A stretch of DNA of 64,000 bases, from positions 10,416,001-10,480,000 of the forward strand of contig JASJZC010000005.1 of the NCBI GenBank assembly GCA_037178855.1, given 5' to 3'. Positions 10,215-23,144 of the stretch are shown piece by piece; the stretch's first letter is position 1, and the number at the start of each line of letters is the position of its first letter. The position numbers were made by a program, and so were the translations under genes. The notes beneath the pieces are model-generated. The model made no database searches and had not been told where the DNA came from. It saw only the letters and a list, made by a program, of their open reading frames with translations. The DNA comes from Oscheius sp. JU75. Its lineage: Eukaryota; Nematoda; Chromadorea; Rhabditida; Rhabditidae.

Positions 10215-13200
10215 CTGGAAAAGGTAATTGTTAGATCGATTTTGGTCTCATATGTATAAGGAATAGCCGTCGCGCTCACGGTTCGTATAGATTTTCACAC
10301 ATACAAGATAATATATGTGTCACTTTATTGCCAAATCGGCCGCCATTGTCCCCTTCAGCGCTCTCAGCGCTTCGGTCACAGAACTCGTGGTCTTTTTTCA
10401 GGGTAGCTTCATTCCTTACGTAAATGGTTCTCTGACAAGATGTTGGGAAGGAAAAGCTTCTCCAAAGCTATATGCTCTGCATGAGCACCAGTTACACCTT
10501 TCTGACTTGTTTACTTTACAGATCCTCTGCACAAGCTCTGTCTAGGCTGTGGCGGTATGCCCAGTTTCTCAAAAAACCGCTTAACATGGGTTTAGTGGCG
10601 AAAGATTGTGCTGACACGCGGACGAGGACAATTGCCTCTGCTTACAAGCTAGGAAGATCAATAGGTAAATCAGCCAGAATGTACCAGAGCTGTTCTGTTT
10701 TAGGATCGACTCTTAAAGTTTACGAGCTTTCCGATAATCCATCATCCAAGAAGATGTCCACACCTCAAACAAAGATATGAGCAACAGCTTGGTCATTGAT
10801 CAAGAATCGTGATTCCCTCGTATTTTTGCTAATTTAAAAATAAACCATGTGTTCTGAACGGACTTACAAGAGTTAAAAAAGACTTATTCACAGACACAAT
10901 GAGAGCATACTGTGAAGGAGTGGGTTATATAAGATTAAATTGTAGGTAGAGCACAGAACTTTCGAGCTTCGCGATGTCCTGCAAAATTGTAGAACAGATC
11001 AAAGGCTGTAATTTCACAAGACATTGCTAGTCTGGAAATTGCCGGGGAACCCGCTCATTGTGAAATAGTTTGGTTTCGGAGACCAGCAAAACACATAGCA
11101 TTCCACTTTGTAAGAATGTTCGGACAAATAAGGCAATAACAGTGCCTCGTTCTTGCCCGCTCGGCTAACATTTTCTCCACCAGTGCTTGATTGTCATCAG
11201 CTACCGCCTTCACCTACCAAGGTCCGACCGGAAGAAGCATATGGTGACTCGTGCGAATCGTGCGAATTTATGAATAAATCATTGTACTAGACACACCTTA
11301 TCCGGACCACCGAACTGATCATGGTTGTCGAAATGGGTCTCGAGAATTGGGTTTTGAAGTGAGGGTTTCTAAAGCCAATTGAACATCTTTGGTACAGATC
11401 ATCTCCTCTCTCTGAAGAAGTGCGTGAAATGCACTAAACTAAACTATGTGACATGTCAAAAGGAAAAGGACCGCGAACAACTGAGTGATACCACATATCC
11501 TGCTAGAGAGATATAGGTGAGGAGAACAAGCCATTAAAGAACAAAATCACGTTTAGGCTCAACTTGTGTAGTCTTATTGTTAACCTGACAACTATCCTTG
11601 TTACCAGATACATCGTCTTTCTCTCTCCTGTAGGATTGCAACAAAGAGACTATCATTCTGCCAACTAGCATTGCTAGTTACCAGTCACCGTTCGTTTGCA
11701 GTTTCAAAAAGGATGCTCACTTCTCATCTACTCACCCTCTCTCCCCAGCGTCTCTCTCTTCTCATCGTTCTGTCACTGACGCTCAATTCTGCTCAACTTC
11801 AATGTCTACATCCGATACAACCCAATAATTGTCCTATTCTATTATTTATTCTGTCTCTGTCTGTCTCTTAATCCAAGCACCGACTCACCAATGCTAAAAA
11901 AGTAGAGAAGAGTAGAAAAAGGAGGACGAGGAGTTTCATCACAGAGCAACCGAGGAATGGTCAGGACACAGTGGGTAACAGGCGAGGTAATCCCAATGTT
12001 TTAAGCAAGTGTAAAGCGTCAATGTTTGTCATACGGCTAGGAAACTTTGATACTTCTATTTTAAGAAACATGGCTCTAGCTTGAACAGTTGGCTAGTGCA
12101 AAGGGCGGTGAGTCAAGTTTTCGCTTTTGCTTGCGTTTCGGCGAAGGTGGATGTACCATGAACAAAATTTAGCAAAATGACCATACAAATTTGATTATCT
12201 CCATCAAGGAGACTCATAAGCTTATAACACTGTTAGCTAACTTTTCAGGACAACCCTTATGCCAACACTGCCAACATAGGTCAAATTTTTTGATTCCAGC
12301 CACCAAAGCCTTTTTGTTTTGTTTTAAACATTTTGATGCTTACGCCTCGAGAGTGAGAGACAGTGACAGAGAGCCAGAGGGACAGAGAGACAAAGAGCCA
12401 GAGAGACGGAGAGACAGAGATGTACCTCCAAGATAAACCAAGTCCAAAGAGCAACAACATTAGACTCGACAGAACATGACAAGTCCAATCTAACCCGTTC
12501 CCTGGTAGTCTGCCAATGACCATATTCCTCGTCTGTGGTCCTGCCGTATAGTCGCTGGCCTACTTCAAAATTCGCCTTCTCATCAATAGGACCAACACTA
12601 GGGTTCTGGCCAACGCCTTTCCGAGGTTAGTTGCCTTTCCGTCTACTCCCTCCCTAATCTTGAAACGGTTCCCAACCTCCAGTAGCTTCATTTTTCCCAT
12701 AATCTAATTTACCAGCCATTCTGTCGCCTATCTGGCAGCCTGTCCAGCCTCTTTGTCACGTACGCCGTGTTCCCCTATCAGTGTATCACCGTCTCTGTCA
12801 ATACACACTATGCTTGTTTCCTACTGTCACTCTGCCATCAATTTTGGCTAGAAATCCTAGATCTCTGGTGAAACTCCACTAAAAGACAGTAGCTTTCCTT
12901 AAACCGTAGCCACTACCCAGTACCGAAATATTTTTAGCTAGAGGAGCAATTTGCAAATGTTATGTTTTAAAAACTTGTCTATTTTGTTTTCAAACATTTT
13001 TAAAAGTTTTCTGATGTAATTAACAAGATTTTGATTTTTCTGGGACTGTCACTACTCCGAAAAGAGGGATTCCAGATTTAGTTTATCGCTAATTAACGTT
13101 TAGTACTATTTGCCGCCTCTACTTTGCCTACCTGGTTTCCCATGACTCACACTACTTTCTCTCTGGAACAATAAGTTGCTATCGTGATCGTAGATCTTGA

Positions 13201-16200
13201 TGCGTACAGAGAGCTGGCTAGCTTGACTACTTGTCCACCTGGTTGTTCTTCTACTTGTCCAGTTGACCAACTGACCATCTTACCTACTATCTATCTTATC
13301 CATTGCATCTCTCAGTGACTCAGTCTCTCAGTTTCCCTGTCGCTCTCTCGCTGTCTCTCTGCCAACTATTTCTGTCTCACACTCCCGTCCAGACTTCCTA
13401 AAAGTTTGAAGTTTTTGAAATCACACACCAAACAGTTCACTTTCAGAATCCACTCTTTCATCCAGCGTCGAGCGATGCTTCCCTCATCTTCCACGTTAGT
13501 TCATTTACTTTGACTACCTTGGAAAATGCGTTCATCCAACCAAAATCTACGAAAAAGCAAGCGAAAAGAATCTAAGACCCTATTTTGACCCCCTGGCCAG
13601 GTCCCAACACGATCGGAAGCCATGGCTCCTGCGGCCAGCGGGGGTCTTATTTGGCAGCCTGCCACGTCCCTCTCTAATTTTAAAAATATGCACTAGTCAC
13701 ATGGAAAACTCTTATCGAAACTCGAAAAATGTGTTCTTTATTATATTTTAGACCCTTATCCCTCAAAAATTCGAAGTTTTGACCCAAAATGCTTTTTCTC
13801 TGCCCTGTTGACACATTAGAGCTTGTTTTGCTCTGGAACAGCCGTCTAATCCGAAACGAATTCATACAAATTGGTTTAGTTTGATGGACAGAGCTCATTT
13901 TTTCAAGGAAAAAGTACACAAATTGTCTCTTTTCCTTTTTATGAACACTTCTGGGAACTGGTCTTCCTCCCTTTTTTACCACCTGTCTTATTGTTCTTTT
14001 ATGACGGGGTCAATTGAAACAGGGGAAATTGTATCGACGGGTTCTTTCCTTGTCTGTTTTGTTCTATGAATCGTTTGAATGACTCTTTAGACTTTGTGTA
14101 TGGTTGAACTTGGCCTTGTCCTCTTGGTAAGCTAGTGTCTAAGCACTTTGGTGGGTTTCCAGCTTTTCTTAGCAGCCTTAGGTACGCCTGCTTTCGATAT
14201 TTTTGCTGAAAAAGTTCTTTTTTTAAATGCATTAAACCAATTTTTCACATTTTGGCTATTAGCGTCAAAGTTCCGACTCATTTGAACCTATCCCTCCTTC
14301 TTTGGTAGTATTTTTGCCATTTTCCGGTCTAACTATATGTGTTCGTAGTTTCGTCCCCAAGATACAAGATAGGTATTACACTTTTTGGTCCAAATGATCC
14401 TCAAAGATCGGTGAATCGATCCCCTTACAAGACCACTAAAAATGACTTCGTATATCCAATGATCAAGTATCTGGATTTCGAGAGAAACCGGAAAGACTAC
14501 TCATTCGTCCCAAATCGTTCTACCTCCTCGGGTAGGGAAGGGGAAAGGCGCTTATATCTTCCCCTCTCGTTCTCTTACCTTGACTCAATAGAATTCACAC
14601 AAATATTGCTCTAGGCCGTTCATTGGCACGTTATAGCTCATACTTCTGTTTTCTCGCTAGACTCTTTACCCCTGTACCCTTGAACACTGAGCTTTCGACC
14701 CATCTGGGGTACAAAGGTTTCATTGGATGTACTCTGCGTGACTCTCTGTCCTGTCTCTCTTCCTTTTGCAAAATCCGTTTCTCATGGCCTCTTTTTTTTA
14801 CCCCCGCTCCCACTTTTTCAAGCCCTTCCGCCGCGTACTTTGTTCTGTTACCCAGGTCTTTTTGTTGTTTGTCTCTATCGCACCGAGAACTGACAGTTGT
14901 GCTTTTTCACTCTCTGTCTTCCTGACGTCAAAGTCCCATAGCACGTGTTCCGAAAACTGACAATCCTATCGGATATCTCTTAACAGCTGTTCCCTTACTC
15001 TTGTTCCTTCCTCTATAAGTCACTGTTTGCCTCCATGTCTCGGCTCGCGCGCGAATTTGATCAAACACACAGGGTGTACTCTGCCTGTCCCTCCCGTCCC
15101 ACCTCATAGCCACAGCCCTGACTTTCAGTGTCCTTTCTCTAGTGCAAAACTTCTGTTTAAGTGATAGCGATCGCGCCATTTTACTGCCCCAGACTAGATT
15201 CTCCCCCTATAGCTTCGAAAAACCATGTTCCCTTGTTCTTGAACTAATGGACGTAAGTGCGTTCTTTGACGAGATAGAGGAGCTAGCTGATAAGGGGAGG
15301 GGTGTCCAGTGGTAAGTGCTAGGAGACGTTGACCAATCTACTTTTTTATTCAGCTCAAGGCGTGATCTCTGGGAAACGGGGCTTACGAGAAAAACTGTCT
15401 TTCAGATGCAACTATAACATCTTTCCTCTAGTTCTCGGTAACTTTCGACTTATTTGAGAATAACGAAAATGTCTTCTATTCCAATGAAACGGTCAATCTT
15501 GAAACGCAAACACCCTTCTTTCTCTTCTAACTCTCTGTTCCTGAGGGAATCCAATGGTCTATGGGATTCAAATCACTAATTCTGTTCCTTATTCCTCAAA
15601 TCTAAAGGTTACTATTTGGGGTTTTATCTATAAATTCGAGGTTTTACAATGATCAACCCGCTCTAAGACATTCACTTCAGCTCTTACAGTATCCTAACTG
15701 TTTGAGAGGTTGACGTCGACTATCAACTGTAAGACACGGAATTTCTTCAAAGAACCCATTCGAACCTTGATGTATTCGTGATCTTCCACCCTTATGGAGC
15801 CTTGTTTCAACAGTTTCTGCTACAGTTCAGTCCTGAAACCTTACATTTTTTGCATTCGGCAGTGAGTCAACATAGCATTCCTCTCCCGAGTCTGACTAAT
15901 CACAATTGTTGTCTTTGCAGGAGCGAGACGGTGCCAATTGGCTAGGCTCTTAAAGATTTCTCACTAATGCTTCTGGAGAGAGCTTTGCAGTTTTTTTTTT
16001 ACTTTTCATGCCATGGTCGTTGAAGAGTCTAGATCAAAGTTCTCGTCGTTTGGCATACAGACGTCTGACCACCTCTTTTCGCGTGTTGGACTCTCCAAAA
16101 CAATCCAAATTGTACCTTGCCTTTACTTCTTCCCCTCTCTGAAACCAGTTCACACGTCCTTATTCTTGTTTGCAACCTTTCCCAATCGACCGGATGATTG

Positions 16201-17846
16201 TTACTTCTCAATTCCTCTGTTATCATCTGTAAGAGTGCGTTCATAGCCTATTAGTTGCTTGTCGGACACTGCGGGTCAAAGTTTCACGCATTCTGCCCAT
16301 ATCTGTGCGGTAGGGAAAAGGTGGCATGATTTGTCTTATCATGGAGTTCGGGGGGTGGCAGCTGCAGAAAGCGAGAATCAGTGAGAGACGACCTTCATCC
16401 CCTTATCTCTTATCTACTATTTCACTGCCTTTGTTTCTCTGTTCCTGTCTCTCTGTCTTTCTGTTACTCTGTCTCTCTGTCTCTCTGACTCTCCCCTTGG
16501 TCATTACATTGAGGCCTGACCTTGACTTTCGCTTTTGCTGTCATCCCCGTAGCCGACTGATAAAGACATAAGAGATGTCTGTTGCGGTTTTAGTACGTCA
16601 AACCTGGTCTCCTTTTTCCTGCGACGATTTGTGCGCTCCATTTCTCGCTCCCCCACTTCTAATTGGAAATTCAATTTTGTCTCTCTACCTCTACACCTTG
16701 CCGCACTTTCCGTTGCAAAGAAGAACAGTTGTCCTCCTCTCGTAATCTTTGATTGCTCTCCTACTCTCTCCTTTCTCCCTCAGTATTATCTCGGCAAGTA
16801 TTGAAAAGACATATTCAGGCACAAGGGCAGCTAGAATGCTGAAGGAATCAGCCACATGGATACAGAACTCGGGCAGGTGAGCGATAGTTTAAATAAGCGT
16901 TGAGGTTTTGGTAGTACAGAGAGAAAGAGGGGGTCCAGAGCTGTCTCTGTAATCTCTCAACATTCCTATGCTCTAAAACTACTGGTTTTATCCACTGGAG
17001 TTGACATAGAACTACAAACAAAGTTTTATAACCCATAGTAGAGTTTCTGTCCTGTTTCTTTCCTACTGTCTCTCAGTAACAGAGTCTTGGAAAGCCCTAT
17101 ACCATCATGTCAGCCAGCTAATTACCAGTCTTAACAATATCCAAAGGTTCACCCAGGGCGTAAAATTGTCCGAATACTCTGGGGAAAAAGCAGAAAAGGA
17201 AACCGAAGGTATTTAGGATAGCGAGGGAACAGTAGACTCCTAGGAACAAACTCAATCAAATGTCTATCTACTCACAGTGTGAAGCTTATGCGAAAGTCTA
17301 CTAGTTTTTTTGTGAAAACCATTGAAGAGAAACACAGCTGTTGAAACATGAGTATTATGTTGTCTCCCTGTCTCTCTCCTCGACTACCTGACTCACTTCT
17401 CAAACATTTTCTCGTATCACTACCAGAAGATGGTCCCAACAACGGGGACGATTCAAGGCGAATGCTTTTACATTTCTAATAGTTAAAAATGGTACAGAGG
17501 ATATCTACTCTAGCCTGGCCTGGAAAAATGGACCAGACAAATGGATAGGGTCTTCACCTCTCTCTATAACGGGTTCACTAATGGGATTCCCTCCTACACG
17601 GTCTCACTGCTGTGGCTCCTCTTTTTTCGATCTGTCTAATTTGGAATGGGAACAGTTCGGAGCCTTTTTTGTGACGGAAAGTAAAGGGAAAAAGAAAGAT
17701 CGGGGTCTGAATCAGTAGAATCACCTGATTCTGGGCGTCCTGAACATTGTCCCCCTTTCAAAGGGCTTCAGTCCCGCGGTCGCTGTTGTCCGACCTAGGA
17801 ACATCTATTTTTATACCCTGTTTATTGGATACAAACATGCTTCCAG
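10215..17846. other. Long gene-poor interval
   Basis: Apart from the missing first exons of the flanking genes, I see no supported gene. There are CU/GA-rich runs (12350-12420, 13330-13380, 16430-16490), a short repeat at 12485-12640 with an inverted counterpart at 21513-21662, and T-rich stretches. Open frames here are short, occur on both strands and lack matched splice sites. Confidence 0.4.
12485..12640 (+). repeat. Dispersed repeat, + copy
   Basis: This is nearly identical, at roughly nine bases in ten, to the reverse complement of 21513-21662. Shared landmarks in order are CCCGTTCCCTGGTAGTCT, CTGCCGTATAGTCGCTGGCC, TTCTCATCAATAGGACCAAC and GGTTCTGGCCAACGCC. Neither copy encodes anything recognisable. 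It is probably part of a recently active non-autonomous element. Confidence 0.6.
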
Positions 17847-20583
17847 AACGGTGGTGGATATTGTCGACCACGTGCTCTCCCTGCCGCCTCAAATCCCGCC
17901 ATACGTGTCGCTAGGAGCTGCAGCTGCTGTCACAATGGGAGTAGGATACTACCTCAGTCAAGGATCCACAATTGGACGTGTGACCCCGCTCGTCGACCCC
18001 AATCATCAGAGCGATGTTCTGCCGGTGAGTCTTTGGTTTTTCTTTCTCTTTCTTTGCACTAGAGCGATGGTCTGATTGATGTGGCATGGGGAGCGGTGTT
18101 CTTTGCGTTCTCGAAGCTGTAATGTGCGAAAAATGGAGTTTGACCGGGCAGGGGCCAAGGAATCAGGGAACACGCAGACAGAGAGACAGAAACTCAATCC
18201 AATCTTCCAGGACGGCTCGAGACAGACGGCCTACCTGAAGGGCAAGCCACCGAAGGCGTTCCTGTTCGAAGACGCCCGAACACTATACCAGGGAGTGCGC
18301 CGTGGAGCCCGCCTCTCGAAGAATGGACCGATGCTAGGCCGACGAGTCAAGCAGGCGGACGGCTCCGAACCCTTCGTCTGGATCAGCTACAACGACGTGC
18401 TCGAGAGAGCTGATCACGTTGCCATCGCGTTCCGTGAGCTCGGAATCCCTGCCGGGAACACGTCGAATATTGGCATCTATGCGAAAAACAGGCCGGAGTG
18501 GGTCATCACGGAACTAGCCACCTACAATTTTTCCAACGTGATCGTGCCTATCTACGAGACGCTCGGGTTCGAGGCCTGTACCTTCATCCTGAATCAGACC
18601 GAGATGCCCATCGTCGTCTGCGATGACAACAAGAAAGCCATCGGTAGGTCTTCTATTCTTTATTGTCCTCTGTCTCTTCCTGTACCTTATCTTATTAAAC
18701 TCTTCCAGGGCTTATTAAGTACAAGTCCGACTGTCCCGCCCTGAAGGTCCTCGTCGTCATGGAGTCGATCAACGACGATTTGCGAGCATTGTCCAAGGAG
18801 CACGACGTGCAGGTGCTGACCTTCGAAGAGCTCGAGAATCTCGGCAAGTCGTCCACCCAGAAGAGAGACCACCAGCCACCGCGCCCTGAAGACCTCGCCA
18901 CAATCTGCTACACGTCCGGAACCACTGGAACCCCCAAAGGAGTCATGCTCACTCATGCCAATGTGGTCGCCGGTGGTGTCAGCATGGACTTCTTCAAGTA
19001 CACCGGAATCGTAGCCGAGGACGTGATGATCAGCTTCCTGCCTCTGGCCCACATGCTCGAGAGAGTTATCGAGAGCGTCTGCTTCCAGATCGGCGCCCGG
19101 GTCGGCTTCTACCGCGGAGACATTCGACTGCTGGCCGACGACATCAAGGAGCTCCGACCGACCGTCGTCCCAGTGGTTCCTCGTGTCCTGAATCGTCTCT
19201 ACGACAAGGTGATGTCGGAAGTCAACAAGTCCCGAGTCAAGAAGATGCTCTTCAACCTGGCCATTGCCTACAAGTCGCGACAGATGGCTGGTTTCGTTGT
19301 GCGCAATGATGGATTCCTGGACAATCTGGTCTTCAAAAAGGTCCGCGACGCCATGGGAGGTCGTGTCAAGCTGATGATCACTGGATCCGCGCCCCTGGCC
19401 GACAATGTTCTCACTTTCGTCCGCTGTGCCATGGGCTGCATCGTCGTGGAGGGCTACGGACAGACGGAATGTGTGGCTCCGTGCACCGTCAGCATGGAGG
19501 GAGACTTTAACGCCGGCCATGTCGGAATGGTCATCCCTTCGTGTCAGATCAAGCTCATCGATGTGCCCGAGCTCGGATACTTTACGAATGAGAAGGGTGG
19601 AGAGGTTAGTCGGTTTTCTTTTGTTAGAACTCTCTACTCTTGTGACCCCCAGCTAGTCCCTTGCTGTCTAGAAAGATTGTAGTCCTACTTATCTACCTGA
19701 CATTGATTATTGTATGACAGGGCTAAGACCATCTTCGAAACTAGCAATCTTGGCTTCGTTATTGTCAGATAGACCTCCTCCATCGATATCTTCAGTACTA
19801 TCTCATGTTTTACACTAACAGACTGCTTACTAACTCCGACTCTGGAAGACATTGACCCATTCTTTCCACAACCACAACTGTTGGAACCCAAAAATGACAG
19901 AGCTCTCGAATAGCCCCTCAATAATGTCCAATTTCAGGTCTGCGTGAAAGGCCACATAGTCTTCAAGGGCTACTTCAAGAACCCGGAGCAGACGAAAGAG
20001 GTCCTAGACGACGAGGGCTGGCTCCACACGGGCGACATTGGCCGCTGGCTGCCCGAAGGCACGCTGAAGATCGTCGACCGCAAGAAGCACATTTTCAAGC
20101 TCAGCCAGGGCGAATATGTGGCGCCGGAGAAGATCGAGAACGTCTACTCGCGCAGCCAGTTCGTGGCCCAGTCCTTCGTCTACGGAGAGTCGCTCAAAAC
20201 GTGTCTGATCGGGATAGTCGTGCCAGATGTTGAGGTCTTGGCTCCCTACTGCAAGAAGGAGATGGGCCTTGAGGGAGACATGGTCAATCTGTGCTCAAAT
20301 CCGGAAGTCAAAAAACTCATTCTCGACGATATGGTTAGTGTCGGAAAGCAGGCTGGGCTTCACTCCTTCGAACAGGTTGGTTCTTTTAATCGTACTGTCT
20401 CTCTCTGTCTCGGTCTCTATATCTCTTCTAATGTTTACTTTCCAGGTGAAAGACATCTACCTCTGCCCGGAGCCGTTCTCCATCGAGAACGATCTCCTGA
20501 CGCCAACCTTGAAGAGCAAGAGGCCGCAACTGAAGACTCACTTTGCCACTCAATTATCCGAAATGTATTCTAAGCAAGCCTGA
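17847..20583 (+). CDS. Long-chain acyl-CoA synthetase (ACSL type)
   Basis: Five exons were traced: 17847-18024, 18211-18643, 18709-19604, 19938-20375 and 20446-20583. All phases agree, giving about 693 residues plus a missing N-terminus. Near the start is a hydrophobic anchor (YVSLGAAAAVTMGVGYYL). The adenylate-forming motifs are clear: CYTSGTTGTPKGVMLTHAN, GYGQTE, the GWLHTGDIGRW block and DRKKHIFKLSQGEYVAPEKI. These fit the ACSL1/5/6 group (C. elegans acs family), which activate long-chain fatty acids to acyl-CoA at ER or mitochondrial membranes. No ATG lies in frame in the first traced exon before the anchor, and its left edge follows CTTCCAG. So either an upstream exon carries the start or the acceptor is for trans-splicing and Met at 17935 is used. 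An AATAAA lies at 20879-20884. The last exon is duplicated in inverted orientation downstream. Confidence 0.9.
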
Positions 20584-20878
20584 ACCCAAATACACAATAT
20601 CTGTAACCCCCTGCAGCTTGTTAGATCCTTATCTCTCACTCCTAACCCCTGTCGCCATCTCCTGCTTCAGTTTCAGTCTTGTCCACTACGGGTCCACATC
20701 CATTGATTTTTCTCCCCATGCATTTCTAGCTCAGATTTTCTACGACAACCTAAGAGTATGTATTGGCCTTTCAATCAGTTTATTTGATGATTCGAACACT
20801 CAAAGTTGTATTTATAAGCAGGTCGCTGTTGTGATGTCTGGTTGTTCCTGTCATGTGGTAGTACACAGAGCCAGAAGT

Positions 20879-20884
20879 AATAAA
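20879..20884 (+). terminator. Poly(A) signal AATAAA
   Basis: The first canonical AATAAA on the plus strand after the acyl-CoA synthetase stop, about 300 nt downstream. It would end the transcript before the inverted partial copy at 21237-21462. Confidence 0.4.
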
Positions 20885-21236
20885 TTTGAAGATTTTATGG
20901 CTTTGAAGTTGTAACATGAGTAAAAGATCCGGCTGTCCGACTATGAAACACGTTGGCGCGCCACTTTCAGGAACAAGCCTATGGGCAGGTACTGTTTGTT
21001 CAAGGAGGCTACAGGTGAGAAGGCGATTCTACTGAACTTTGCAGCTCGATACTTTCCAAGGTTGCAATGCCTCTCTCTCTGCCCAAGCTGTAGTTTCAAA
21101 ACACATCTCTTGAACGAGATTCAAGAAGAGAAACAGGAGTGGTGCCTACTAAAAGAGGACAAAACTAGAACTGAAAGAGGATGTTTGCCGAGAAAAAAAC
21201 AAGAGAACAAAGAATGTAAATATAATTTTTTTGTTT

Positions 21237-21462
21237 TCAAATTTGCTTAGAATACATGTCGGATAATTGAGTGGCGAAGTGAGTCTTCAGCTGCGGTCTC
21301 TTGCTCTTCAGGGTCGGTGTCAGGAGGTCGTTGTCGATGGAGAACGGCTCCGGGCAGAGGTGGATGTCTTTCACCTGGAAAGTAAACATTAGAAGAGACA
21401 GAGACAGTACAATCAAAAGAACCAACCTGTTCAAAGGAGTGAAGCCCGGCCTGCTTTCCGAC
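21237..21462 (-). pseudogene. Inverted partial copy of the acyl-CoA synthetase 3' end
   Basis: On the minus strand this repeats the end of exon 4, the last intron and the last exon of the neighbouring gene (about 20350-20583). The last-exon copy is 21237-21374, the intron 21375-21426 and the exon-4 piece 21427-21462. The intron is shorter than the source intron (52 against 70 nt), mainly through loss of CU units. The last exon is still open with the same stop; of about ten base changes most are synonymous, and the amino-acid changes are Y to H, E to D twice, and the last residue A to I. No catalytic part is present, so it cannot encode an enzyme alone. It could be a remnant of a larger paralog or a foldback duplication. 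Confidence 0.8.
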
Positions 21463-21512
21463 TATAGGAAACAGTAAGCTGCAGGGACTTCTAAGGGAGT
21501 GAGGAGATGAAA

Positions 21513-21662
21513 GAGTAACTAACCTCGGAAAGGCGTTGGCCAGAACCCTAATGTTGGTCCTATTGATGAGAAGGCGAATTTTGAAGTAGGCCAGCGACTA
21601 TACGGCAGGGCGACGGACGAGGAAGATGATCATTGGGAGACTACCAGGGAACGGGATAGGTT
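21513..21662 (-). repeat. Dispersed repeat, inverted copy
   Basis: Reverse-complement counterpart of 12485-12640, directly beyond the inverted acyl-CoA synthetase fragment. The adjacency suggests that the duplication event and the repeat may share a breakpoint. Confidence 0.6.
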
Positions 21663-22017
21663 GCTCTTGTCATCTCCTGTCGAGTTTAACATTGTTGCTC
21701 TTGGGACTTGGTTTCTCACAGACAGCAGCTGCGCTACTTCTCTGCCTTTCTCTGTCTGCTTAACATTTAAGTTGAACAATTCATTCTCAACTCGTTCATT
21801 AAACTCCGTTTACATAGATCGAATCCAAATCAACATGTTCTCTCTTCACTGTCAATGACTGAACATTTTCTGGCCTATTGAGGTAAGGAACTTTGTACAA
21901 TGCTTCGTTTATGCAGCTATAGCACTGCGTGATGAAGCCTTCTCTTGTTTCTCCCTGAAGAGGACCAAAGTTTATTATTACGAAGCCTTGAGAGGTTCAA
22001 TCACTCGCAATGGTTTC

Positions 22018-22792
22018 CGTCCGTCTGTGTGTCATGGTGTCCACACAACTGCATTTCAACACTAATACCAAAAAACGCTGACAAGTCATTTCATGTCGAG
22101 ACGGGCTGTGGAGGAAACTTCTGTAACCAGGGGAACGACGAAGTCGCCTGTGATCAATTCTAAGTCAGGGTCAAAGGGCTGCGAAGCTGCCGTCAACACC
22201 TGGTTCTATTATGACAAAATTTCAGAAATGAGTGAGCTCGGTATTCATAGCAACTACACAATCATCACCAGCAGTTAGTTCTAAACCAATCAAAATTTAA
22301 TTAGAAGTATTCAGAAGATGACTGTCGAGAATTTGTCGATAAACTGAGAGCGGCAATCGCCGACTCCATGTTTATGCAAACGCCAGTAAGTATCGTCAGC
22401 TTTCTACAGAGGCTTATTTTGAAGGAAGCCCTCGTCGAGGGGATTGGTAGTGCTATGACAAATCAAAAAAATCCGCGAACCTGCTGGTTCAAATTTCTTC
22501 GGTTCATTAAAATTTATCTTATCGGTGGAAAAACGATGTCTTCTATAACGCGAGTCATTGGAGAGGGAGAGCCGGAGACACAACTGAAGAATAATTGGGG
22601 TCGTAATGTTTGCTGTTTTTACGTTTGTCTGACTACTGTTACTTCAAATATTTTTTACCTCAAATCCAAGTTGCATGCGGCTTCGCCGTTCCCCTAGTAA
22701 CAGAAGTTACCTCCACAATCCCTTGTCTCGACGTTTTAGGTATTAGTGTTGACATACAGAACGAGCACCTTGACAGACAAACAGACGGACGG
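22018..22792. repeat. Inverted repeat pair with gene-like interior
   Basis: The arm at 22018-22155 and the reverse complement of about 22673-22792 match with indels. Both contain CCGTCCGTCTG, CAACACTAATACC, TGTGGAGG-AACTTCTGT and GGGGAACG blocks. The ~520-nt interior has an open stretch near 22313-22380 reading EDDCREFVDKLRAAIADSM before a GTAAGT donor, followed by a further open frame of about 65 codons (22380-22595). Its family is unknown. This resembles a foldback or MITE-type element that has captured a gene fragment, or a gene relic invaded by two repeat copies. Confidence 0.45.
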
Positions 22793-23144
22793 ACAGCCTT
22801 GCACTTTAGGAGTAGAGAGATTTTTGTCAAAGGAGAAATGTAAAATATGAAGGGCAATTAGATTGTTTTATCAGAAAAAAATCTCAAACTTTTTCAGTAG
22901 CATACCATAAGATTATATTCGGCACGATACTGAAAAATGTTTCTGGCTTCCGATTGAACAAGGTTAATTGCGGTATAAAAATGTACCTTTTGTTCAGAAA
23001 CGCGTCTGTCTAATGTTAGATAAATTTACCGGACAAGAGGAGTTACTGCTGTCAACTCAACTACCACACGCAGCATTGAGTGAAGATCAACTTCACGTTT
23101 TGCGAAACGTTGACAACGGTAAGCGCATCGTGTTTGTGAACTGA

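Noticed and set aside
18687-19520. Long minus-strand open frame of 277 codons
   Set aside because: It is the antisense shadow of the GC-biased acyl-CoA synthetase exon 3.
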